From Bradyrhizobium embrapense (GTDB taxonomy: Bacteria > Pseudomonadota > Alphaproteobacteria > Rhizobiales > Xanthobacteraceae): a DNA stretch of 64,000 nt. The notes under the pieces are model-generated. The model saw nothing but the letters and a program-made list of their open reading frames with translations. It made no database searches and had not been told where the DNA came from. How positions within the stretch are numbered: the stretch's first letter is position 1; the number at the start of each line of letters is the position of its first letter. A program made the position numbers and the translations under genes. Positions 36,406 to 46,345 of the stretch are shown here, piece after piece. The stretch lies in the NCBI RefSeq assembly GCF_001189235.2, contig NZ_LFIP02000004.1, positions 186,001 to 250,000 of the forward strand, written 5' to 3'.

Positions 36406-36840
36406 GATGATACCCTCGCACCCTTGAATTTCGCGCAACCACACGCAAACAACGTGCCGAGGCCAACATCGAGCAGGTTCATCGAGTTAGATCGTAAACA
36501 GATGATTGCATCGGCCTTGCGCCCGGCAAGGAATTCCGCGTCGCACTTCTCGACCGGCAGAATCTGCAGTTTTCGCTTTGGGAACCTGTTGTCCTGATAT
36601 CGATCAGCGCTGCAACGATGTCGCGGCCTCGTCAAACTGCATCAGCGGCAATTGCCTCATTTCGCCCCAGCCGGAGGGGAGTTTGTAGCGTCAACCCGGA
36701 ACGGTGTAGGCCCCCTATCCGCAACCACTCGTTAACCAATCTCGCTAACCGGCGCTCCATTTCGTTTGGATACGACTTTCGCGGGCCGGAGGTGCGTGAA
36801 AGCTACTTTCGGGTGAAACGCCTGGAAGCGATAGCGTCAG
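36406..36840. other. 435-bp region between the Flp pilin and the GGDEF-EAL gene
   Basis: No convincing gene. It must carry divergent promoters for the pilin (minus) and the GGDEF-EAL gene (plus). I see a GTTAACCAATCTCGCTAACC stretch near 36730 that superficially recalls CtrA half-sites but lacks the TTAA-N7-TTAA spacing. Composition is less GC-rich than the flanking genes. Confidence 0.5.
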
Positions 36841-39573
36841 ATGAAGCAAAACGGCAGCGCCTTGTTCAACGTCACCTCTGTGATCGGCAGCGGTCCGATC
36901 CGCTGGCTGATCCTCGGCGGCGCCGTGCTGATGGCCGCGATCGCGATCGGCGCCACCTTGATGGCGGAGAATTTCCGCGAGCGCGCCCTGCATAACAGCG
37001 AGCGCGAGCTCGAGAACACCGTACTGCTGCTGGCGCGGCATTTCGACCAGCAGCTCGACGACCTCGAAGTGGTCCAGCGTGACCTGATCGCGTTCATGCG
37101 CGACAACGGGATCGCGACGCCGGAGAACTACAGGCGCCGGATGTCCGCCGCCGACATCCATGCGATGCTCAAGTCCAAGATGGACGCGCTGTCCAATGTC
37201 GGCAGCCTCAACGTGTTCGACGCCGACGGCGCGCTGATCAACAGCTCGAGCGCCTGGCCATTGCCGCAGGCCTCGATCGCCGATCGCGACTACTTCAAGA
37301 TCTTCAGATCCGGCCCCTACTCGCCCGACATGATGGTCGCGCCGGTGGTCAGCCGCGTCAGCGGGAACTGGACCACCGCGATCGTCCGCAAGGTCACGGG
37401 ACCGCAAGGCGAGTTCCTCGGCGTGGTCGGGCGCGGCATCGAGCCGGCGACCTTCGAGAAATTCTTCTCGACCGTTGCGCTCGGCGACGGCGCCGCGATC
37501 TCGATGCACCATCGCGACGGCACGCTGCTGGCGCGCTATCCCCACGTCGAGGAGATGATCGGGAAGAACTTCCGCACCGGCCCGGCCAATCAGCAGCAGG
37601 TGTTCGAGCTATCGCAGAGCACCTCGCGGTTGACCAGCCCGGTCGACGGCAAGGACCGCCTGGTGTCGTCGCGGGCGCTGTCCAAATTCCCGATCGTCGT
37701 CGTCGCCACGACCACCACGGAGGCGGCGCTCGCCAACTGGCGCGAGCAGATCGGCATGCTGATCGCGGTGACCGCAGCATCGGTGCTGGCGATCGCGATC
37801 CTGCTGACGCTCGTTGTGCGCAAGCTGTTGCAGCAGCACCGCACCCAGCAGCAGCGTTTGACGCTGGAGAAGCTCCGGCTCGACACCGCCGTCAACAACA
37901 TGACCCAGGGCCTGTTGCTGTTCGATGCCGCGCAGCGTCTCGTGATCTGCAACAAGCGCTATATCGAGATGTACGGATTATCCGCCGACGTCATCCGGCC
38001 CGGCTGCAGCTTCCGCGACGTCGTCGCGCATCGCCACCTGACCGGCTCGTTCCAGGGTGACGTCGAACGCTACGTCAACCTCGTGCTGCGCGACGTCGGC
38101 ATCCGCAACACCATGGTGATCGCAACGCCCGACGGGCGCTCGATCCAGGTGGTCAACGAGCCGCTGGCCGACGGCGGCTGGCTTGCGACCCACGAGGACG
38201 TCACCGAACGCCGCCGCGCCGAGGAGCGCATCACGCATCTTGCCCACTACGATGCACTCACCGACCTGCCGAACCGCGCGCTGTTCCATGAGAAGATCAA
38301 GCGCGAGCTGACCGATGTCGCGCCCGGCAGCCAGCTCGCGGTGCTCTATATCGACATCGACGAATTCAAGGGCGTCAACGACTCGCTCGGCCACATGGTC
38401 GGCGACGAGTTGCTCAAGTCGGTGGCACGGACGCTGAGCGGCGTGATCGGCGACGGCGATTTCGTCGCCCGGCTCGGCGGCGACGAATTCGCGATCGTGC
38501 AGACCGGCGTGAAGAGCGAGGTCGAGGTCACCGACCTCGTCGCGCGCATCTACGAGGTGATCCGCTCGCCCTATCAATGCCTCGGCCACCAGGTCACCAC
38601 CGACGCCAGCATCGGCATCGCGCTGGCGCCGAGGGACGGCACCGATCTCGACCAGATCATGAAGAACGCCGACCTTGCAATGTATGCGGCGAAGTCGGCC
38701 GGCCGGCGCGTCGCGCGCTTCTTCGAGCCGGCGATGGACGCCGACGCCCGCGCCCGCCGCGAGCTCGAGATGGAGCTGCGGCAGACCATCGCTGCTGGCA
38801 GCGGGCTCGAAGTGTATTACCAGCCCTGCGTCGATCTGCGCAGCAACGAGATCACCGGCTGCGAGGCGCTGGTGCGCTGGCGCCATCCGGTGCGCGGCAT
38901 GATCTCGCCGGCCGACTTCGTGCCGATCGCCGAGGAGACCGGCCTGATCAACCAGCTCGGCGAATGGGTGCTGATGACGGCCTGCAAGGAAGCCGTGAAC
39001 TGGCCCGATCACATCAGGCTCGCGGTCAACGTCTCGCCGGTGCAGTTCCGGACCGGCACGCTGGCGCTCAAGGTGATCGCGGCGCTCGCGGCATCGGGCC
39101 TGTCGGCGGGCCGGCTCGAGCTCGAGATCACCGAGGCGGTGCTGATCCGCGACGACGAGACGGCGCTGGCCGCGCTGCACCAGCTCCGCGCCATCGGCAT
39201 CCGGATCGCGCTCGACGATTTCGGCACCGGCTATTCATCGCTGAGCTATTTGAAGCGCTTCCCGTTCGACAAGATCAAGATCGACCGCTGCTTCGTCACC
39301 GACATCGCCGATCCGCAGGGTTCAGCCGGCATCGTCGAGGCGGTCGTCAACATCGCTGCCGAGCGCAGCATGACGACCACCGCAGAAGGCGTCGAGACCG
39401 CGCAGCAGCGCCAGTTGCTGCGCGAGCTCGGCTGCTCGGAAATGCAGGGCTATCTGTTCAGCCCGCCAAAACCGGCCGCCCAGATCCGCGAGCTGTTGGC
39501 CGGGCATCACCGTGGCCCCGCAGCAGGTCCGACCGCCGCGCGCCGGCGCAAACCGGTCGCCGGCGCGGCCTGA
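36841..39573 (+). CDS. dCache-PAS-GGDEF-EAL cyclic-di-GMP protein
   Basis: Membrane-bound c-di-GMP enzyme of 910 aa. Helix 1 at about 20-42, a periplasmic dCache-like sensor (about 45-300), helix 2 at about 305-327, and a PAS-7-like domain (about 345-455, TQGLLLFDAAQRLVICNKRY). GGDEF has intact LGGDEFAIV near 545. EAL follows, with GCEALVRWRHP (Glu-Ala-Leu at about 674), DDFGTGYSSLSYLKRFPFD and KIDRCFVTD. Both catalytic motifs look complete, so it may be bifunctional. It is likely monocistronic; the 3' end abuts a palindromic repeat. Confidence 0.94.
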   Translation: MKQNGSALFNVTSVIGSGPIRWLILGGAVLMAAIAIGATLMAENFRERALHNSERELENTVLLLARHFDQQLDDLEVVQRDLIAFMRDNGIATPENYRRRMSAADIHAMLKSKMDALSNVGSLNVFDADGALINSSSAWPLPQASIADRDYFKIFRSGPYSPDMMVAPVVSRVSGNWTTAIVRKVTGPQGEFLGVVGRGIEPATFEKFFSTVALGDGAAISMHHRDGTLLARYPHVEEMIGKNFRTGPANQQQVFELSQSTSRLTSPVDGKDRLVSSRALSKFPIVVVATTTTEAALANWREQIGMLIAVTAASVLAIAILLTLVVRKLLQQHRTQQQRLTLEKLRLDTAVNNMTQGLLLFDAAQRLVICNKRYIEMYGLSADVIRPGCSFRDVVAHRHLTGSFQGDVERYVNLVLRDVGIRNTMVIATPDGRSIQVVNEPLADGGWLATHEDVTERRRAEERITHLAHYDALTDLPNRALFHEKIKRELTDVAPGSQLAVLYIDIDEFKGVNDSLGHMVGDELLKSVARTLSGVIGDGDFVARLGGDEFAIVQTGVKSEVEVTDLVARIYEVIRSPYQCLGHQVTTDASIGIALAPRDGTDLDQIMKNADLAMYAAKSAGRRVARFFEPAMDADARARRELEMELRQTIAAGSGLEVYYQPCVDLRSNEITGCEALVRWRHPVRGMISPADFVPIAEETGLINQLGEWVLMTACKEAVNWPDHIRLAVNVSPVQFRTGTLALKVIAALAASGLSAGRLELEITEAVLIRDDETALAALHQLRAIGIRIALDDFGTGYSSLSYLKRFPFDKIKIDRCFVTDIADPQGSAGIVEAVVNIAAERSMTTTAEGVETAQQRQLLRELGCSEMQGYLFSPPKPAAQIRELLAGHHRGPAAGPTAARRRKPVAGAA

Positions 39574-39583
39574 CCGCCTGCAG

Positions 39584-39676
39584 CGTTTCGAGCGAAGTGG
39601 ATACCGGTTCGCGTGAAGAAAACGCGTCAAGACAAGAAGGGCGAGCCCCGTTCCGATTCAATCGGAACGGGATAGC
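39584..39676. repeat. interspersed repeat with CCCGTTCCGAT hairpin
   Basis: The stretch starting GCGTTTCGAGCGAAGTGGA and ending in a perfect hairpin, CCCGTTCCGAT (39647-39657) / ATCGGAACGGG (39661-39671), loop TCA, matches by eye another common Bradyrhizobium element. It lies between convergent GGDEF-EAL and ctpA stops and could terminate both. Confidence 0.75.
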
Positions 39677-39678
39677 CT

Positions 39679-41028
<1,350 letters not shown>

Positions 41029-41171
41029 TATCCGTGATCCCTTCGCTATCGGCCGGCAACGTTCCGCAACGTTCGCCTGCCCCACCCCGACGGGGGCACC
41101 ACACAACGGCTTTTTGGTCGGATCAAGGCCGCCTCGTCACCGGACCATTACGGTCCTGTCACGATGCCCTG

Positions 41172-41237
41172 GTCAGCCCCAAATCAGCATTTAGTCAACA
41201 CCAAGTCAGGCTCAAGTCAGCTCCCGGTCGGCCTCCG
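41172..41237. repeat. 11-bp tandem array (GTCAG-NNCCAA-like)
   Basis: Six units in exact 11-bp register begin at 41172, 41183, 41194, 41205, 41216 and 41227 (GTCAG, ATCAG, GTCAA, GTCAG, GTCAG, GTCGG). The array fills the end of the ctpA upstream region and runs into the last codons of the old yellow enzyme gene. Confidence 0.65.
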
Positions 41238-42399
41238 GCCCAGGCTCGCGCAACCCGTTCTGCCAGGTCGATGGCCTAGTCCCGAATCCGCGCTTGGCCC
41301 GGGTGCCCAGCCAATAGCCAAACTGCGCAGGAACATGGCGAAATGGCCCTTCAACCCCGAGTTTTAGCGCGGCATCCATCGGCCAGTTCGGGTTATTGAG
41401 GATTTCCCGGCCGACCGCGATCAAATCTGCTTGTTTGTCACGCAGTACCTGCTCGGCCTGGTCACCATGGATGATCAGGCCGACCGCCATGGTCATGATA
41501 TCGGCGTGCCGGCGGACATATTCCGCCAGCGGCACCTGATAGTTGTATTTGATCTCCTTGCCGAGGATCGGCGCCATCTCGCTGATTCCGCCCGACGAGC
41601 AGTCGATCACGTCGACGCCCTTCGTCTTCAGGATCTTCGCCAGGTGCGCGCTCTGCTCCGGGCCCCACCCGGCATTGTCCTCGACCGACAGCCGCACGAA
41701 CAACGGCTTGTGATCCGGCCAGTAGCCGCGCACGGCCTCGGTCACCTCGATCAGGAAGCGCATCCGGTTGGCGTCCGAGCCGCCATATTCGTCGCTGCGC
41801 TGGTTGGCGCGCGCGGAGAGGAATTCGTGCACGAGATAGCCATGGGCGCCGTGCAGCTCTAGCACCTCGAACCCGGCCTCATGCGCGCGCCGCGCCGCCT
41901 GCCCCCAGGCCGCAACGAGATCCTTCACCTCATGCGTTTCCAGCGCGCGCGGCACCGGCCAACGCTCGCTATGGGCGATCGCGCTCGGCGCCACCGGGGT
42001 CCAGGCGTCCCAATCCTCGATCGCAGCGCTGCGCTCCAGCGGACGGTCGCCCTCCCAGGGGCGGCTTGCGCGCGCTTTGCGGCCGGAATGGCCAAGCTGG
42101 ATGCCGGCGACGGCGTTCTGCTGTTTGATGAAGCTGACGATCCGGCTGAGCGGTGCGATGAACTTGTCGTCCCAGATGCCGAGATCGCCGATCGTTCCGC
42201 AACCGCGACGCTCGACCTTGGTCGATTCGACAATCACCAGACCGGCGCCGCCGGCGGCGAACTTGCCGGCATTCATCAAATGCCAGTCGGTCGGAAAGCC
42301 CTTTTCGGCCGAATACTGATGCATCGGCGGCACCACGATGCGGTTCTTCAACGTGACGCCGCGAATGGTCATCGGCGAAAACAGCAGCTTGTCGGACAT
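41212..42399 (-). CDS. old yellow enzyme family NADH:flavin oxidoreductase
   Basis: FMN ene-reductase of the YqjM/NamA class (395 aa). It opens LLFSPMTIRGVTLKNRIVVP and shows the substrate-anion pair in AGIQLGHSGRKA, HGAHGYLVHEFLS, NQRSDEYGGS and the FMN-phosphate region near DLIAVGREILNNPNW. The position of the redox-tuning Cys of YqjM (PMCMYS) reads PPMHQYS, with His instead. Physiological substrate unknown. The last codons fall within the 11-bp repeat array. Confidence 0.92.
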   Translation of the reverse strand: MSDKLLFSPMTIRGVTLKNRIVVPPMHQYSAEKGFPTDWHLMNAGKFAAGGAGLVIVESTKVERRGCGTIGDLGIWDDKFIAPLSRIVSFIKQQNAVAGIQLGHSGRKARASRPWEGDRPLERSAAIEDWDAWTPVAPSAIAHSERWPVPRALETHEVKDLVAAWGQAARRAHEAGFEVLELHGAHGYLVHEFLSARANQRSDEYGGSDANRMRFLIEVTEAVRGYWPDHKPLFVRLSVEDNAGWGPEQSAHLAKILKTKGVDVIDCSSGGISEMAPILGKEIKYNYQVPLAEYVRRHADIMTMAVGLIIHGDQAEQVLRDKQADLIAVGREILNNPNWPMDAALKLGVEGPFRHVPAQFGYWLGTRAKRGFGTRPSTWQNGLREPGPEADRELT

Positions 42400-42608
42400 C
42401 GCTTCCTCGCTTCACATCGTTACCCGGCACGCCGGACCGATCTTGTATTTGTCGCCGACGATATACGCACCGCGCAACGGCCGATAGAGGCACGCCGCGG
42501 CCGCGCGCGCTCGTCGAAATTGCAGGTTCCACCGCATCGAATTTTTGCGCGCGGAGGAAATCATGATCGCCACGCGTGTTGTCTCTGGCAACCGCAAGGA
42601 GGAAGCTC

Positions 42609-43016
42609 ATGAGGATCAGCACAATCGCGTTGTTCATCGCCGGTGTCATGGCAACCGGCCCGATCATCGCTGGACACGCGGCCGCGCAAAGCCTGCAAAA
42701 TGACGCCGACAAGGGCGCCAAGACACGCAATTCCGGTGAATCCGGTTATGTCGGAGATCAGGACCGCCCCGGCGCGGCCTCGACGCCTCCTGGACGCCCC
42801 AATGCTGCCACCGGTTCCACGGATGCCGCGACGTCTCCGAGCGCGCAGAATTCCGGGACCGGAATCAGCGGCGCTCCGGGAAACAAGAACGGGCCGCCGG
42901 CCAAAGGACAAAGCACGGTGGGCTCAAGCTCGCAGAACCAGCACGTCCGGCAACAGGACCCCTCCAACGTCAAGGGATTGCCCGGCAACAAGAGCGGTGA
43001 GCCTGCCAAGCGTTAG
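42609..43016 (+). CDS. exported low-complexity protein (135 aa)
   Basis: Hypothetical secreted protein. Signal peptide MRISTIALFIAGVMATGPII (cleavage near AAA-QS), then a Gly/Asn/Ser/Pro-rich disordered region with recurring PGNK-G-PAK units (GAPGNKNGPPAKG, GLPGNKSGEPAKR). A strong AAGGAGGAAG site precedes ATG 42609; an in-frame upstream start is ignored. No fold recognised. A second frame with its own GGAGGAAA site and ATG 42563 overlaps its start and runs 45 codons. Confidence 0.65.
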   Translation: MRISTIALFIAGVMATGPIIAGHAAAQSLQNDADKGAKTRNSGESGYVGDQDRPGAASTPPGRPNAATGSTDAATSPSAQNSGTGISGAPGNKNGPPAKGQSTVGSSSQNQHVRQQDPSNVKGLPGNKSGEPAKR

Positions 43017-43107
43017 CGCATTGCGCGTCCTCAACAGACGCGACGCCGGTCAATGGCACCGATCGGCGCCGGCTTGAATTGCGCTGCTGATCTGAGCAGT
43101 TCTGACT

Positions 43108-43296
43108 TTATTGAGCGGGCTTGCGGTTCGCCGACAGGTCGGTCGGGCAATTTAGCCCGCATGCGATCGCTCTCTTCTGGTCGGCAACACGCCAGACCAG
43201 CAGCGCGACCAGGACGATGATGGTGACGGTGAGCTTGGCCAACGTGTCGTGATTCAATTTCAGCTCCGAGCAACAATCCGCACAGGTGGCAATCAT
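43108..43296 (-). CDS. possible small single-helix membrane protein
   Basis: 62-residue frame starting MIATCADCCSELKLNHDTL, with a clear membrane helix (about 21-40, LTVTIIVLVALLVWRVA) and Cys pairs near each end. No good Shine-Dalgarno site is visible, and I recognise no family, so the call rests on the hydrophobic pattern alone. Confidence 0.35.
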   Translation of the reverse strand: MIATCADCCSELKLNHDTLAKLTVTIIVLVALLVWRVADQKRAIACGLNCPTDLSANRKPAQ

Positions 43297-43305
43297 CAGC
43301 TGCAA

Positions 43306-43666
43306 ACAAGAGTGGTCCGGCCCCCTCGGCGGCCGTGCCCGGTCCGTCTACCAGACCCGCATTCGATCTGGTCACCATCATGGTACGGAGCTGACGTGGC
43401 CTGCAAGCTTTCCGGTCTGCATGGCAGCACAGCACAAGCCGGCCGCGATCGCGCTGGACATTTCTCGTCTGTGTCCTGCTCGGCGTCTGTGCCCTGATCA
43501 TTGCCCCAGAGGCGCACAACACCTCCTGGGGCCCCAGCCGTCGCGTTGGGCCGCAAATATCTGCAACTCCAAATGGCCCGGAATTTGATAACGAAAAACG
43601 CCGCGATCAGCGGGAACCTGCCGTCCATCATGTAGCCCATATGGGCTACATCCTCGCGACACCGGG
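43306..43666. other. 360-bp region without a supported gene
   Basis: One plus-strand frame encodes a hydrophobic stretch (FLVCVLLGVCALIIAP) without a plausible start, and may be a decayed small gene. The region ends with a perfect palindrome at 43630-43651 just beyond the stop of the minus-strand binding-protein gene. Confidence 0.4.
43630..43651. terminator. 22-bp perfect palindrome at the 3' end of the SsuA-like gene
   Basis: The half-site ATGTAGCCCAT is followed directly by its complement, giving a loopless 22-bp palindrome 15 bases past the stop codon. As RNA it would form a cruciform-like hairpin; no U-tract follows. Terminator is one reading, a dimeric-protein site another. Confidence 0.4.
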
Positions 43667-44680
43667 TCAGCTCCGCGCGAGCCGCGCTGCACCCGCGGCG
43701 ATCGCGTCGTTGAAGCTCGTGTCCCAGAACTTTCCAACCTCGGCGCGCGCGTCGAGCACACCGAGCTTGAGGAAGGTATCGGCGACCTTCTGGTGGGTCT
43801 GCGGCACGTCAGGCGTAACACCTGCGAGCGAGAAGTCGTCGCTGCGGCGGGCGAACTGGTCGAGGATGTCCTGCAGCGGCAAATGCGTCTCGGCCACCTG
43901 CGCCGCCGCATAGAGGGGAAAATTCTTGTTGGCGAACGCGTAGGCGCGCTGGATGCGCAGCAGAAAATCGGTCACGGCCGCGTGGCGCTGCGGATCGTCG
44001 ACCGCCTTCGGATTGGCGTAGATCGGGAAATTGCCCGAGAGATAGCCGACCCCGGTCTTGAGCAGGCGCGCGCCCTGCTTCGCGATCGCAAGCTGCCCAT
44101 TGTAGCCATAGATCGCCCAGGCATCGAGCTTGCCGGAGGCGAACGCCGAGTAGCCGTCCGACGGCGTCAGATTGATGGCCTCGATGTCGCCGAACGCAAG
44201 GCCCGCTTCCTCGAGCTGCTTGGCGAGGAAGTAGTGCGCCGTGGTCGCACGCACATAGCCGACGCGCTTTCCCTTCAGATCGGCGATCGAATGGATCGGC
44301 GCATCCTTTGCCGCCACCGTGACCTGGATGTTGAGATCCTCATGCGTGACGGCGATGAAGCGCACCTTGGCGTTCTGGCGCGCGGCGAACATTGCCGGAA
44401 TCTCGCTGCCCGAACCGATGTCGAGCGCATCGCCGTTCAGGGCCTCGATATGGAGCACGCCATTGTTGAGCTCCTTCCATTCGATCCTGTAGGGCGTCTT
44501 GTCCTCGCCGGCGGCCTGCAGCAGCGGGCGCCAGCCACCCTTGTAATACGCCACCCGCAACGTGACGCCGCCGAGGTCAGGGCCTGCGCCCGCCCCCGTC
44601 TCCGCCCGCACACCGTGCGCAACCAGACTTCCGGCGAGAACGCCGAGCGCAGAACGTCGAGAGAGAGATGGCGTAGTCAC
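43667..44680 (-). CDS. SsuA/NitT-type ABC transporter substrate-binding protein
   Basis: Periplasmic binding protein of 337 aa for an aliphatic sulfonate, nitrate or similar ligand. A Tat-like signal (LSRRSALGVLAGSLVAHG) precedes the two-lobed fold: GVTLRVAYYKGGWRPLLQAA, ALDIGSGSEIPAMFAARQNA, DLKGKRVGYVRATTAHYFLA and SGKLDAWAIYGYNGQLA. It starts at GTG 44678-44680. No permease or ATPase gene is adjacent, so it is an orphan or serves a distant transporter. Confidence 0.85.
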   Translation of the reverse strand: MTTPSLSRRSALGVLAGSLVAHGVRAETGAGAGPDLGGVTLRVAYYKGGWRPLLQAAGEDKTPYRIEWKELNNGVLHIEALNGDALDIGSGSEIPAMFAARQNAKVRFIAVTHEDLNIQVTVAAKDAPIHSIADLKGKRVGYVRATTAHYFLAKQLEEAGLAFGDIEAINLTPSDGYSAFASGKLDAWAIYGYNGQLAIAKQGARLLKTGVGYLSGNFPIYANPKAVDDPQRHAAVTDFLLRIQRAYAFANKNFPLYAAAQVAETHLPLQDILDQFARRSDDFSLAGVTPDVPQTHQKVADTFLKLGVLDARAEVGKFWDTSFNDAIAAGAARLARS

Positions 44681-44841
44681 CGGCGTTAGGCTCCTGATCA
44701 GCAGTCACAACTGCCGCAAGCTTAGGAGAAAAACCGCCGATGTATATGAGACGCTATTTCGTTTTTCGCCCCGCGCGCGAAAAGCCGTTCCAAGGATTGG
44801 CGGTTCGGCGCGGAAATCCATATCGGACGACGACAGCCGCG

Positions 44842-45753
44842 CTACTTCGCAACCTCGTAGACGTCAGGATCGAAGCTCGAGCTCGGATGGGCGAACGCGT
44901 TGCGCAGCGCCGGCGAGATCGGGACGTTGTAGTTGATGCCGTTCGGCGGGGTCGGCTGCTCCAGCCACTTCCTGTACATGACCTCGATCTCCGGGCTCTG
45001 GTAGAGCTCGGCCGTCGCGCGGTCGGCGAGCGCCCTGAACGGCGCGTCCTCCCGGCGCAGCATGATTCCGAACGGCTCGGCCTTCGAGAACGCCTCCGCG
45101 CTGATCATGTAGAGTGCGGGCTCTTTCGATCGTGCGATCGCGACCGCAAGCTGGACGTCGTCGAGCGCGTAGGCCTGGGCGCGGTCGGTCTCCAGCATCA
45201 AGAACGCCTCAGCCTGGTCCTTGGCTGGCAGCACGTTGATGCCGAGCTTGCGTTCCATGTTGACCTTGATGAGCTGCGTCAGGTTCACCGAGCCTGCTAC
45301 GGCGGTGACCGACTTGCCCTTGAGGTCGTCGATGGTGTTGATGCCGGACGATTTCTTGGCGGCGAATCGCGTGGCGCTCAGGAAGTGCGCGTTTGTGAAG
45401 GTCACCTGCTTCTGGCGCTCGGCGCTGTTGGTGGTCGCCGAGCAGTGCAGATCGATGGTGCCGTTGACCATCAGCGGGATGCGGTTCGACGAGGTCACCG
45501 GGAGATAGTCGACCGCGATGTCGGGCATGCCGAGCTCCTGCTTCACGGCATCGACGATCTTGAGGCAGATATCGAGCGCGAAGCCGATCGGCCGCTGGCT
45601 GTCGTCGAGATAGCTGAAGGGAACGGAAGCCTCCTGGAAGCCCAGCGTGACCTTTTTTGTTTCCTTGATCTTCTGCAGCGTGCCCGACAGCTCCTCGGCC
45701 GCCGCGGGGCTCGCGACGAGTATGAGAGCGAAGAGGATGGCGGGCAAACGCAT
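44842..45753 (-). CDS. amino-acid ABC transporter substrate-binding protein (GltI-like)
   Basis: 303-aa family 3 solute-binding protein, probably for glutamate/aspartate. Signal peptide MRLPAILFALILVASPAAA, then VTLGFQEASVPFSYLDDSQR, ALDICLKIVDAVKQELG, LTISNR-like region TSSNRIPLMVNGTIDLHCSA with the carboxylate-binding pattern, and DDLKGKSVTAVAGSVNL. ATG 45751-45753 begins the signal peptide. No permease or ATPase genes accompany it; the next gene downstream is another orphan binding protein. Confidence 0.88.
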   Translation of the reverse strand: MRLPAILFALILVASPAAAEELSGTLQKIKETKKVTLGFQEASVPFSYLDDSQRPIGFALDICLKIVDAVKQELGMPDIAVDYLPVTSSNRIPLMVNGTIDLHCSATTNSAERQKQVTFTNAHFLSATRFAAKKSSGINTIDDLKGKSVTAVAGSVNLTQLIKVNMERKLGINVLPAKDQAEAFLMLETDRAQAYALDDVQLAVAIARSKEPALYMISAEAFSKAEPFGIMLRREDAPFRALADRATAELYQSPEIEVMYRKWLEQPTPPNGINYNVPISPALRNAFAHPSSSFDPDVYEVAK

Positions 45754-46345
45754 CGGCGGCTCCTGTGCGGGGATCAGGCGGCGGTGATAGCCCAACGCAG
45801 AAGCCCGGCGATAGAAGATGTTGTGTCTATCAGCTATCACGCTTTGCTATGGTCTGCCGCCTGCCGCGCTTGCAACCGCAACGGCGAGACATCCGGACGC
45901 GCCGCATTCTGGTCCGGGCGAGGTCGCCGATTGAGCTCGCCGCACATTGCCGCGCGGCACCGGGACGTCCGCGGCGCAAAGAAGGGCCCCAGCGAGGGGG
46001 TTACACGCTGAGGCCAGGGCAACCTGGTCACGCCATCCTAGACCCCGCCCCGACAATTTCCTCCGCTCCTTCGGAGTACCGGACTCATACGGAGCCGATG
46101 ACTGAACCTTACTCCGCTCCCGCCCGTATCCCTGACGTCAGGATTTTGCCATTCCTCCTGGGGCTCGAACCAACGCCGCCCGTCGTATTTCAATGCGGGC
46201 GGCGTTGCGCGTTTCTGGCCTGCAACGAGAAGCGACTACAACGCGCCCGCTCAGCTGACATCAAAGTTCCCGGGCAGGAACCGGAACGGATAACAGCCGA
46301 CGTGAGTTGGGCCATTGATTTTTTAAAGGATGGAGCGTCATCGCC
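45754..46345. other. about 590-bp non-coding region with an orphan hairpin
   Basis: No supported gene. The minus-strand promoter of the GltI-like gene must lie near 45780-45850. The only strong structure is the 12-bp-arm hairpin at 46171-46207. A long plus-strand open frame here looks like random GC-rich sequence. A small RNA ending at the hairpin is possible. Confidence 0.5.
46171..46207. other. perfect 12-bp inverted repeat (hairpin)
   Basis: CAACGCCGCCCG (46171-46182) and CGGGCGGCGTTG (46196-46207) with a 13-base loop. Not next to any coding 3' end; no T-tract. It could be a small-RNA terminator, a leader structure for the small gene at 46346, or a protein site. Confidence 0.6.

Noticed and set aside
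36725..36755. CtrA-binding site before the GGDEF-EAL gene
   Set aside because: GTTAACC and CTAACC half-sites are present but not with TTAA-N7-TTAA spacing.
43498..43911. Minus-strand frame overlapping the SsuA-like gene
   Set aside because: A frame-shifted shadow of the binding protein, rich in Arg/Ser without motifs.
45900..46210. Housekeeping RNA (SRP RNA, 6S RNA, tmRNA or RNase P RNA) in the gene-free region
   Set aside because: None of the conserved cores of these RNAs, such as the SRP GGTCGGAAACGAAGCA region, is present.
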